This document shows positions 58,268-64,000 of a DNA stretch of 64,000 bases, piece by piece. The stretch comes from Actinopolymorpha cephalotaxi (GTDB lineage: Bacteria > Actinomycetota > Actinomycetes > Propionibacteriales > Actinopolymorphaceae). How positions within the stretch are numbered: position 1 is the stretch's first letter; each line of letters starts with the position of its first letter. Both the position numbers and the translations under genes were made by a program. Below the pieces are notes generated by a model that worked only from the letters and a program-made list of their open reading frames with translations, made no database searches and was not told where the DNA came from. The stretch is taken from positions 1,484,850-1,548,849 of the forward strand of contig NZ_JACBZA010000001.1 of assembly GCF_013408535.1 (NCBI RefSeq), written 5' to 3'.

Positions 58268-58799
58268 TTAATCAAATGTCATCGACGTCCTCACTGTCGG
58301 ACCGGGGGCCATGTGCGCCGGCCATCACGGGTGACTTCGACGTCCGGAAAGCAGTTCACGGACGTCGATGTCCCGCAGGTTGGCCAACTGTTTCGTGGCA
58401 GACGTTTTGTTGTCAGCGGCTACCGGATCGGCGTACATGACTCCGCGCAGACGAGCGCGGCTTCGAGAGAACTGCACTCGCCCCATGGGGCCCTGACGAT
58501 CTCAGCGTCGGTGAGAGGCGCCACGGCCAGGTAGTCATCGCGCTCGGGAAAAGTCACCCCCGGAGCCTATGTGGACGTCCCGCTCCAGGGTGACGTGTTG
58601 GTGCCACGACGGGAACGGTGCGGAGCTGATCACAGCCCCCACCGACGCGCCAACGCTCCGATGGCCGCGGCTTTCGACCGCGCCGGGTACCGCAACACAC
58701 AGATCCGGATGATCTTTTCCGCACCTCCGGCTGAAGTTGGTCTTCCACGCGGCGGCCGGTAGGGGTGCGGCTCGGCCCCTGCCGGCCGGAGCCGCTCGG
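58268..58799. other. 532-bp region without a confident gene
   Basis: Only short ORFs: a 53-residue minus ORF (58325-58486) with no ribosome site, a 45-residue minus ORF from GTG 58557, and plus-strand fragments such as DRAGYRNTQIRMIF (near 58676) resembling the C-terminal strand of an acetyltransferase. Base composition is less regular than neighbouring genes. Best read as decayed coding DNA following the broken nitroreductase. Confidence 0.5.
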
Positions 58800-59249
58800 T
58801 CAGGCCCGGGTGAAGTCCATGACCCAGTTGGGTTCCCAGGTCTTTCCGCCGTCGGGGGAGAACTCCTGCTCCCACCGCGCTGAGGTGGGCGTGATGTCGG
58901 ACCAGATGAAGTGTGCCTTGATCGGCTTGCCCTCATGGGTGTCGTCGCCGTAGAAGTCGCCCCGGCCGTCGGTGAAGGTGCCGACGACCGGCGGGAAGAG
59001 CACGCCGGTGCGGCTGTTCGCCCAGTAGATCGACCATTCCTTTCGCTCGGTGTCGAACAGGCGCAGGGTGAAGCCGCGGTTGCCGGCCGTCGGGAAGATG
59101 ATCTCTTCGGTGTTGCCGGCGCCGTCGAAGATCGGCTGGCAGGTTGTGGTGCCGGGAAAGGTCTCCCAGTCGTCGCTCTCGGCGAAGAGCGTCCTGAGTC
59201 GTTGGTTGACCACGTTCCACGAGCCGATGAAGAAGTCGAAGTCGTTCAT
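58800..59249 (-). CDS. DUF1579-like hypothetical protein
   Basis: A 149-residue protein starting DFDFFIGSWNVVNQRLRTL, with repeating beta-strand segments (GFTLRLFDTERKEWSIYWANSRTGVLFPPVVGTFTDGRGDFYGDD, ARWEQEFSPDGGKTWEPNWVMDFTR) that suggest a lipocalin-like barrel; such FDF-x-G-x-W proteins are annotated DUF1579. Function unknown. ATG 59249; divergent from the WYL regulator, with two palindromes between them, so this gene is probably its target. Confidence 0.8.
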   Translation of the reverse strand: MNDFDFFIGSWNVVNQRLRTLFAESDDWETFPGTTTCQPIFDGAGNTEEIIFPTAGNRGFTLRLFDTERKEWSIYWANSRTGVLFPPVVGTFTDGRGDFYGDDTHEGKPIKAHFIWSDITPTSARWEQEFSPDGGKTWEPNWVMDFTRA

Positions 59250-59273
59250 GACAACGATGGTGGCGGACTACCC

Positions 59274-59303
59274 CTGACATCCTCTGTCAGTGGTCTGGCA
59301 GAC
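59274..59303. promoter_or_regulatory. twin operator palindromes, WYL/DUF1579 divergent promoter
   Basis: CTGACA-N5-TGTCAG (59274-59290) and GTCTG-N-CAGAC (59293-59303) stand 2 bp apart in a 62-bp gap. Both arms carry CTG(A)CA-type half-sites. Likely binding sites for the divergently encoded WYL regulator. Confidence 0.5.
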
Positions 59304-59311
59304 TGCCTCCG

Positions 59312-60289
59312 GTGCGCGCGAGCCGACTGCTGTCCCTGCTGCTGTTACTGCAGAACCGGGGGCGGATGAGCGCCGCACAACTCGCAGGGGAACTCGGTGT
59401 CACCGCCCGAACCGTCTACCGCGACGTCGAGGCCCTCGCCGCGGCAGGTGTGCCGATCTATGCGGAGCAGGGCCCGACCGGTGGCTACCAGCTCATGGAC
59501 GGCTACCGCACGCGGTTGACCGGGATGACCTCCGACGAGGCGGAGTCGCTGTTCCTGACCGGCATGCCGCAGCCGGCCGCCGAACTCGGCCTGGGCGCCC
59601 AGGTGGCCGCCGCCGAACTCAAGCTGATGGCGGCGTTGCCGACCCCGTACCGGGACGCGTCGATGCGGATCAGGCAGCGTTTCCATCTCGACACACGTGG
59701 CTGGTACCGGGAGCCCGACGCGGTGCCACACCTGCTCGCCGTCGCCGAGGCACTCTGGCAGGACCAGACCATCGAGGTCCGGTACCGTCGCTGGGCGCCC
59801 CGGCCCGGCGAGGTCACCCGGCGGCTCCACCCGCTGGGACTGGTGCTCAAGGCCGGGGTTTGGTACCTGATCGCCGCGCGACGCGGTCAGCCACGTACGT
59901 ACCGCGTCTCGGCGATCGTGGACCTTCGCCCGCTGCCCGAGACAGTCACCCGGCCTGAGGACTTCGATCTGGCTGCGTTCTGGGCGTCCCATGTCGACCG
60001 GTACGAGCGGGCCGAAACTGACGAGGTCGCCGTCGTGCGCCTGACCCCGAGCGGGGTCACCGCCCTCCCCGACGTCCTCGGTCCAAAGGCCGCCCGGCTG
60101 GCCCTTCGCACCCTCACGCCCGCTGACCCGGACGGCTGGCGGAACGCCACCATCCCGATGGAGAACGTTGCGCATACCGCGGCGACGCTGCTTCGCCTCG
60201 GCCCGAACGTCCAGGCCCTCGCCCCGACGCAGCTCGTCACCCACCTGACCGACGCCATCCAGACGATGGCCCGCCTCTATCCCGCTTGA
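59312..60289 (+). CDS. HTH-WYL transcriptional regulator
   Basis: A 325-residue regulator. Seen: N-terminal HTH_11 helix-turn-helix (SRLLSLLLLLQNRGRMSAAQLAGELGVTARTVYRDVEALAAAGVPIYAEQGPTGGYQL), and a WYL domain with HPLGLVLKAGVWYLIAARRGQPRTYRVSAIVDLRPLPET (the W-Y-L triplet at GVWYLIA), followed by the C-terminal WCX-like extension. WYL proteins bind nucleotide or other small effectors. Start GTG 59312; the operators at 59274-59303 sit in its own promoter, so autorepression is plausible. Convergent overlap of 13 bp with grpB. Confidence 0.92.
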   Translation: MRASRLLSLLLLLQNRGRMSAAQLAGELGVTARTVYRDVEALAAAGVPIYAEQGPTGGYQLMDGYRTRLTGMTSDEAESLFLTGMPQPAAELGLGAQVAAAELKLMAALPTPYRDASMRIRQRFHLDTRGWYREPDAVPHLLAVAEALWQDQTIEVRYRRWAPRPGEVTRRLHPLGLVLKAGVWYLIAARRGQPRTYRVSAIVDLRPLPETVTRPEDFDLAAFWASHVDRYERAETDEVAVVRLTPSGVTALPDVLGPKAARLALRTLTPADPDGWRNATIPMENVAHTAATLLRLGPNVQALAPTQLVTHLTDAIQTMARLYPA

Positions 60290-60867
60290 CCCATGCGAAA
60301 CGGGCGTTCGTCGGATCCGTTGGCCCAAAGGCCGAGCGGCGCCTCGCAGCGCCGTGACCAGGCCCGAGCACGGTCGAGCAGTGTTAGAACGGTGTCCGAC
60401 TTCGCGGCCGAGTAGGCACGCAGATGACCGGTCCGTACGGCGGCCGCCTTCTTTGCTGCGCCGTACTCGCGGGCAGCCTCGGGGTCGCCGCGCAGGAAGT
60501 CGCGCAACATCAGGTTGTCACGCCAGAGCGTGCCGCCCAGTTCGACGATGTGGGCGTTGGCCCAAGGGGAGCCCGTCCGTCGTCGGAGATACTCCCGTCC
60601 TGGTGCACCGAAATCGTGCAGATACTCGTAGCCGACACGGTGAGCGAGCAGTTCGGCCACGGGGTGTCGCTGGTCGTCCCTGCAACCCACCATCAGGTCG
60701 ATCACAGGCTTCGCCGCCAACTCGGCTACTGCGGTCGAGCCAATGTGCTCCACGCATGCCGGGTCCATCCCCAATGCGTCACACACCTCCATGCGCAGCA
60801 CCTGACCTTGTGCCTGCCATTCGGGCCTGGCCGCGACAACCTCGATGGGCTCATCCACAGGACTCAT
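60277..60867 (-). CDS. GrpB/UPF0157 family protein
   Basis: A 196-residue nucleotidyltransferase-fold protein of the GrpB family, function unknown. Seen: VEHIGSTAVAELAAKPVIDLMVG (family H-x-GSTAVxGLxAKPxIDIxVG), GYEYLHDFGAPGREYLRRRTGSPWANAHIV and HIVELGGTLWRDNLMLRDFLRGDPEAAREYGAAKKAAAV. The last 20 residues lie in a 34-bp sequence repeated just after glnA1 (61090-61123), so the natural end of the protein may have been altered by recombination. ATG 60867 or 60876; neither has a good ribosome site. Confidence 0.85.
   Translation of the reverse strand: MSPVDEPIEVVAARPEWQAQGQVLRMEVCDALGMDPACVEHIGSTAVAELAAKPVIDLMVGCRDDQRHPVAELLAHRVGYEYLHDFGAPGREYLRRRTGSPWANAHIVELGGTLWRDNLMLRDFLRGDPEAAREYGAAKKAAAVRTGHLRAYSAAKSDTVLTLLDRARAWSRRCEAPLGLWANGSDERPFRMGQAG
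60306..60339. repeat. 34-bp direct repeat, copy 1 (in grpB 3' end)
   Basis: GTTCGTCGGATCCGT followed by a GGCC-rich hairpin; 31 of 34 bases match copy 2 at 61090-61123, about 780 bp away in the same orientation. Confidence 0.75.
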
Positions 60868-61007
60868 ATGGATCATCGTCGCTGCTCGGGTCCAATGCTC
60901 GCAACTCTCTGTGACTACGAGTGATGACCTCGGCCGACCGGTCCGCCGCATGATCGTCAGTGCTCCATGTGGATGCCGCGTGAGGCGCACCAGCTCAGGG
61001 GCCGCGC

Positions 61008-61028
61008 CGGTACACATTCGGTACACAT
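61008..61028. repeat. short direct repeats upstream of grpB
   Basis: CGGTACACAT occurs twice 11 bp apart (61008-61017, 61019-61028), one helical turn, about 140 bp upstream of grpB. Possible operator half-sites. The rest of the 60868-61035 gap shows nothing I can name. Confidence 0.35.
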
Positions 61029-61035
61029 GATTGTG

Positions 61036-61091
61036 GAAAACGGCGGCCGACCCGCACGCCGCCACTGGGGCGAGTGCGGGCCGGCCGCCGT
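61036..61091 (-). terminator. glnA1 terminator
   Basis: Arms ACGGCGGCCG-A-CCCGCAC (61040-61057) and GTGCGGG-C-CGGCCGCCGT (61074-61091), 17 pairs with one A-C mismatch. On the minus strand the stem is followed by TTTTCC. A strong intrinsic terminator 34 bp beyond the glnA1 stop. Confidence 0.8.
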
Positions 61092-61123
61092 TCGTCGGAT
61101 CCGTCGGCCCGAAGGCCGGGCGG
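61090..61123. repeat. 34-bp direct repeat, copy 2 (after glnA1)
   Basis: Begins at the edge of the terminator stem and ends 1 bp before the glnA1 stop codon. Three mismatches to copy 1 in grpB; contains a small CGGCC/GGCCG-type stem. Confidence 0.75.
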
Positions 61124-61124
61124 A

Positions 61125-62549
61125 TCAGATGTCGTAGTACAGCTCGAACTCGTGCGGGTGCGGACGCAGACGCACGGGGTCGATCTCGTTGGTGCGCTTC
61201 CAGTCGATCCAGGTCTCGATCAGGTCCGGGGTGAACACGCCACCTTCGAGGAGGTAGTCGTGGTCGACCTCGAGCCGGTCGAGGACCGCGCCCAGCGACG
61301 CCGGAACCTGCTCGACCGCCGCGTGCTCGTCCGGCGGCAGCTCGTACAGGTCCTTGTCGACCGGCTCCGGCGGCTCGATCTTGTTGCGGATGCCGTCGAT
61401 GCCGGCCATCAGCATGGCGGCGAAGGCGAGGTACGGGTTGCAGGACGGGTCCGGCACCCGGAACTCGATCCGCTTGGCCTTCGGGCTCGTACCGGTGACG
61501 GGGATCCGCACCGCGGCGGACCGGTTGCGCTGGCTGTAGACCAGGTTGACCGGAGCCTCGTAGCCCGGGACCAGCCGGTGGTAGGAGTTGACCGTCGGAT
61601 TGGTGAACGCCAGCAGGCTGGGCGCGTGCTTGATCAGCCCACCGATGTACCACCGGCCCATGTCCGACAGCCCGCCGTAGCCGAGCTCGTCGTAGAAGAG
61701 CGGCTGGCCGTCCTTCCACAGGCTCTGGTGGCAGTGCATGCCCGAACCGTTGTCACCGAACAGCGGCTTCGGCATGAACGTCGCGGTGTGGCCTTCGTTC
61801 CAGGCGACGTTCTTGACGATGTACTTGAACAGCATGAGCGTGTCGCCCGCGTGCTGCAGCGAGTCGAACTTGTAGTTGATCTCGGCCTGGCCCGCGGTGC
61901 CCACCTCGTGGTGCGCGCGCTCGACCTCGATGCCCGACGCCAGCAGCTGGGCAACCATCTTGTCGCGCAGGTCGGCGAAGTGGTCGGTCGGCCCGACGGG
62001 GAAGTAGCCACCCTTGTAGCGCGGCTTGTATCCCTTGTTGCCGCCCTCCTGCTCCTTGCCGGTGTTCCACGCACCCTCGATCGAGTCGATGTGGTAGTAA
62101 CCGGCGTTCTGCTTGGTCTCGAACCGCACGTCGTCGAAGACGTAGAACTCGGCCTCGGGCCCGAAGTAGGCCGTGTCGGCGATGTTGCTCGCCCTGAGGT
62201 AGGCCTCGGCCTTGGCGGCGACGTTGCGCGGGTCGCGGCTGTAGGGCTCGTCGGTGAAGGGGTCGACGATCGAGAAGTTCATCGCGATCGTCTTGTGCTC
62301 CCGGAACGGGTCGACGAACGCGGTCGCCGGGTCCGGAACCAGCTTCATGTCGGATTCGTGGATGGCCTGGAAGCCGCGGATCGAGGACCCGTCGAACATC
62401 AGGCCGTTGGCGATGTCGTCTTCGGTGAACGACCCCGCCGGCACGTTGAAGTGCTGCATGACCCCCGGCAGGTCACAGAAGCGAACGTCGATGAACTCGA
62501 CGCCCTCGTCACGTACGAATGCCAACAGCTCGTCGGCGCTTTCGAACAT
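61125..62549 (-). CDS. glnA1: glutamine synthetase, GSI-beta
   Basis: A 474-residue dodecameric enzyme making glutamine from glutamate, ammonia and ATP. Seen: [32 protein letters not shown], metal ligands in [12 protein letters not shown] and [32 protein letters not shown], the NRSAAVRIP loop, and the adenylylation loop [11 protein letters not shown] with Tyr402, the residue GlnE modifies. Start ATG 62549. A four-part GlnR box lies 45 bp upstream, so transcription responds to nitrogen limitation; activity is tuned by GlnE (38783-41803). Followed by a strong terminator. Confidence 0.97.
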   Translation of the reverse strand: MFESADELLAFVRDEGVEFIDVRFCDLPGVMQHFNVPAGSFTEDDIANGLMFDGSSIRGFQAIHESDMKLVPDPATAFVDPFREHKTIAMNFSIVDPFTDEPYSRDPRNVAAKAEAYLRASNIADTAYFGPEAEFYVFDDVRFETKQNAGYYHIDSIEGAWNTGKEQEGGNKGYKPRYKGGYFPVGPTDHFADLRDKMVAQLLASGIEVERAHHEVGTAGQAEINYKFDSLQHAGDTLMLFKYIVKNVAWNEGHTATFMPKPLFGDNGSGMHCHQSLWKDGQPLFYDELGYGGLSDMGRWYIGGLIKHAPSLLAFTNPTVNSYHRLVPGYEAPVNLVYSQRNRSAAVRIPVTGTSPKAKRIEFRVPDPSCNPYLAFAAMLMAGIDGIRNKIEPPEPVDKDLYELPPDEHAAVEQVPASLGAVLDRLEVDHDYLLEGGVFTPDLIETWIDWKRTNEIDPVRLRPHPHEFELYYDI

Positions 62550-62593
62550 TCGGCCCTCCTCCGTCTCTTGGCAGGCGACGCTAGGAGCTGGCC

Positions 62594-62631
62594 GTTTCCC
62601 TGCCGTATCGCCAATGTTGCGCGCGTGTTAC
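62594..62631 (-). promoter_or_regulatory. GlnR box of glnA1
   Basis: On the minus strand GTAAC-N6-GCAAC-N6-GATAC-N6-GAAAC, all three spacers exactly 6 bp, matching the actinobacterial GlnR a-site/b-site pattern gTnAC-n6-GnAAC repeated. Three of four half-sites fit well; GATAC is weaker. It lies 45 bp upstream of the glnA1 ATG. Confidence 0.75.
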
Positions 62632-62794
62632 GGCCAGTTTGGCGCACTCGGACCTGGCGCGGGGCACCGACCCCGCACCTCGCCGGAGGGCGCGGAAGGA
62701 GCCGCGCCGGAGGCCTCGTGGGGCCTTTCGGCCGCCTGACGGGACCCGTCCACGGTCCCGTGGGACCGGAAGTGTCAGAGGATAACCTCAGACC

Positions 62795-63256
62795 ATGCCC
62801 GAGCAGCAGAGGTCTCGCCGGAGTCCGGACGCGGCCACCGAGCAGCAGTACGCCGGCTATCGACTGGGCCTGCCCGAGGAAGGCCGCGGCGCGCTGGCCG
62901 GCTGGGGCGCCCGGGTCACCGCACTGCTCCTGGACTGGCTGCTGGCCAACCTGGTGGCGATCGCCCTGGTCCGCGACGTAGGCGTCTGGCAGTCGCCGGT
63001 GACGGCCGTCGACTTCGTCCCGCTGATGGTGTTCGGGGTGGAGATCTGGCTGATGACGGCGTTCGTCGGCGCCAGCATCGGCCAGCGGATGCGGCACCTG
63101 GTGGTCGCCCGCCTGGACGGCCGGCCGGTGGGTTTCGCCCGGTCGCTGATCCGCGCGGTGCTCGTCCTGCTCGTCATCCCGCCGCTGGTCGTGGACTCCG
63201 ACGGCCGCGGTCTGCACGACCGGCTGGCCGGCACCGTCCTGGTTCGCGCACGCTGA
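62795..63256 (+). CDS. RDD family membrane protein
   Basis: A 153-residue membrane protein of the RDD family. Seen: the Arg and Asp-Asp-type start of helix 1 in GWGARVTALLLDWLLANLVAIALV, helix 2 VDFVPLMVFGVEIWLMTAFVGASIGQRMRHLVVAR and helix 3 SLIRAVLVLLVIPPLVV, with the closing DGRGLHDRLAGTVLVR. Function undefined (some RDD proteins act as Na+/H+ antiporters). The order glnA1-RDD-DUF4191 matches mycobacteria. A GATAAC -10-like box lies about 12 bp upstream. Confidence 0.88.
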   Translation: MPEQQRSRRSPDAATEQQYAGYRLGLPEEGRGALAGWGARVTALLLDWLLANLVAIALVRDVGVWQSPVTAVDFVPLMVFGVEIWLMTAFVGASIGQRMRHLVVARLDGRPVGFARSLIRAVLVLLVIPPLVVDSDGRGLHDRLAGTVLVRAR

Positions 63257-63313
63257 CCGCACACCCGGACGCCTGGACACCCCGGGACTACCCGGGGCGC
63301 GGGACGTCGCGGG

Positions 63314-64000
63314 CTAGCGGGGGCGGGAGGCGCCCGGGGGCAGTTTGGCGTTGCGGGGGAGCGGACCCTTCGGGATCGGCAGCTGGCTGCGGTTGGCCGA
63401 CAGCGCCTTCAGCCGGTTGAGCACCTCGGTGACCTCGGCCGGGCGGAGGTTGCGGGGGAGCTTCATGACATGGCCGGACAACCTGCGCAGCGGAACCTGT
63501 CCCTCACCGTCACCGACCACGACGTCGTAGATCGGCGTGTCGGGAGCGACCCGGGCGTGCTTGCGCTTCTCGTTGGCGAGCAGGTTGCCGACCCGGTTGG
63601 GCGCGCCCTCGGCGACCAGCACGATCCCCGGCCGGCCCACCACCCGGTGTACGACGTCCTGGTTGCGCGTCACCGCGACCGCCGGGTCGACCGTCCAGCC
63701 CTTGCGCAGGGTGGACAGGGCGTTCGCCCCGGCACCGAGCTGGCCCTCCAGGCGGGAGTAGGCGGCCTTCTCCACGCGCCGGCCGAAGAAGATCACGGTG
63801 AGCAGTACGGCGAACGGAATGCCCGTGACACCCCACAGGATGGGGTTCTTGAGCACGAAGCCGACGGCGACGAACACCACGATCACGGCGAGGAAGATCC
63901 CCGCGAGCATCAGCCCGATCCGCGGCTGGACTTCCTTCGTGATCGAGTAGGCGGCACGGACCTGGGCGACCCGGCCTTGTTGCTTCTCGGGAGTCTCGTC
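63314..64000 (-). CDS. DUF4191 domain-containing membrane protein (5' end outside window)
   Basis: Frame open to the window edge, 228 residues visible. Seen: N-terminal KQQGRVAQVRAAYSITKEVQPRIGLMLAGIF, two membrane helices (IFLAVIVVFVAVGFVL and GIPFAVLLTVIFFGRRVEKAAYSRL), then the conserved GAGANALSTLRKGWTVDPAVAVTRNQDVVHRVVGRPGIVLVAEG and a basic C-terminus. Family DUF4191, an actinobacterial protein next to lipA/glnA1 in relatives; function unknown. The internal ATG at 63910 is not the real start. Confidence 0.88.
   Translation of the reverse strand, partial: DETPEKQQGRVAQVRAAYSITKEVQPRIGLMLAGIFLAVIVVFVAVGFVLKNPILWGVTGIPFAVLLTVIFFGRRVEKAAYSRLEGQLGAGANALSTLRKGWTVDPAVAVTRNQDVVHRVVGRPGIVLVAEGAPNRVGNLLANEKRKHARVAPDTPIYDVVVGDGEGQVPLRRLSGHVMKLPRNLRPAEVTEVLNRLKALSANRSQLPIPKGPLPRNAKLPPGASRPR

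Noticed and set aside
58325..58486. A 53-residue minus-strand ORF ending LLSGRRSHP
   Set aside because: No ribosome site, not recognisable, and it lies in a region that looks decayed; kept only as a note.
1..64000. tRNA or rRNA genes, CRISPR arrays, prophage or integrase
   Set aside because: I looked for tRNA T-arm patterns, repeat-spacer arrays and recombinase motifs by eye and found none; a covariance-model scan would be decisive.

Overview
The window is chromosomal DNA of a high-GC actinobacterium (Actinomycetota). This rests on strong G/C third-position bias, GTG and TTG starts, leaderless-looking genes with TAGGCT-type -10 boxes, an F420-dependent glucose-6-phosphate dehydrogenase, a fabG-inhA pair, the GlnE adenylyltransferase, two GSI glutamine synthetases, and many families almost confined to actinobacteria (DUF3099, DUF4191, a bacterial PH protein beside hisG, a lysine-rich histone-like protein). 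I cannot fix the order or genus.

Layout. 1-2.1 kb: 3' part of an alanyl-tRNA synthetase, then 446 bp packed with inverted repeats before a convergent GH15 trehalase-like gene. 2.1-7 kb: GH15 enzyme, SURF1, moaA, a small Cys protein and DUF3099. 7-11 kb: an ABC-2 drug-type exporter followed by an overlapping histidine kinase and response regulator. 11-17.7 kb: CocE-type hydrolase, a pair of overlapping ABC exporters and an FMN-dependent 2-hydroxyacid oxidase. 17.8-19.4 kb: fabG-inhA (type II fatty-acid synthesis) closed by a perfect hairpin. 19.4-22 kb: SGNH hydrolase, QueA-like protein and SDR. 22-26 kb: GAF histidine kinase and regulator, hisE-hisG and a PH-domain protein. 26-29 kb: a 50-residue protein behind a perfect LexA box, a family-39-like glycosyltransferase, map and a small SPOR-like protein. 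29-32 kb: histone H1-like basic protein, an actinobacterial unknown and fgd. 32.4-35.5 kb: a HEAT protein and a MerR-HEAT regulator behind a dyad, a zinc-ribbon protein and an EamA exporter. 35.5-41.8 kb: nadE and the glnA2-glnE operon. 41.8-61 kb: mixed accessory stretch. It holds a DUF2786 protein, a DAHP synthase behind an aromatic leader peptide and terminator, a second ABC exporter pair, an SDR/YceI divergent pair, an AAA ATPase, several GNATs, DUF402, broken methyltransferase and nitroreductase genes, AraC-DinB, WYL and GrpB. 61-64 kb: glnA1 behind a GlnR box, an RDD protein and DUF4191 (cut by the window edge).

How it works together. The clearest module is nitrogen assimilation. GlnA1 carries the adenylylation tyrosine, GlnE modifies it, and the glnA1 promoter has a four-part GlnR box. 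In relatives glnA2, glnE and glnA1 lie close together; here about 19 kb of accessory genes separates glnE from glnA1, and that stretch carries most gene decay, direct repeats and small acetyltransferases.

Most notable unannotated signals: (1) a complete attenuator (21-residue Trp/Cys/Tyr/Phe leader plus U-tract terminator) ahead of DAHP synthase; (2) a perfect SOS box ahead of an uncharacterised 50-residue aromatic-rich protein; (3) a 17-bp-arm inverted repeat that can bury the ribosome site of an SDR gene; (4) a cluster of six inverted repeats with a TTCTTCCGCGGAAGAA palindrome that recurs 43 kb away; (5) a methyltransferase joined in frame, across a stop codon, to an acetyltransferase.
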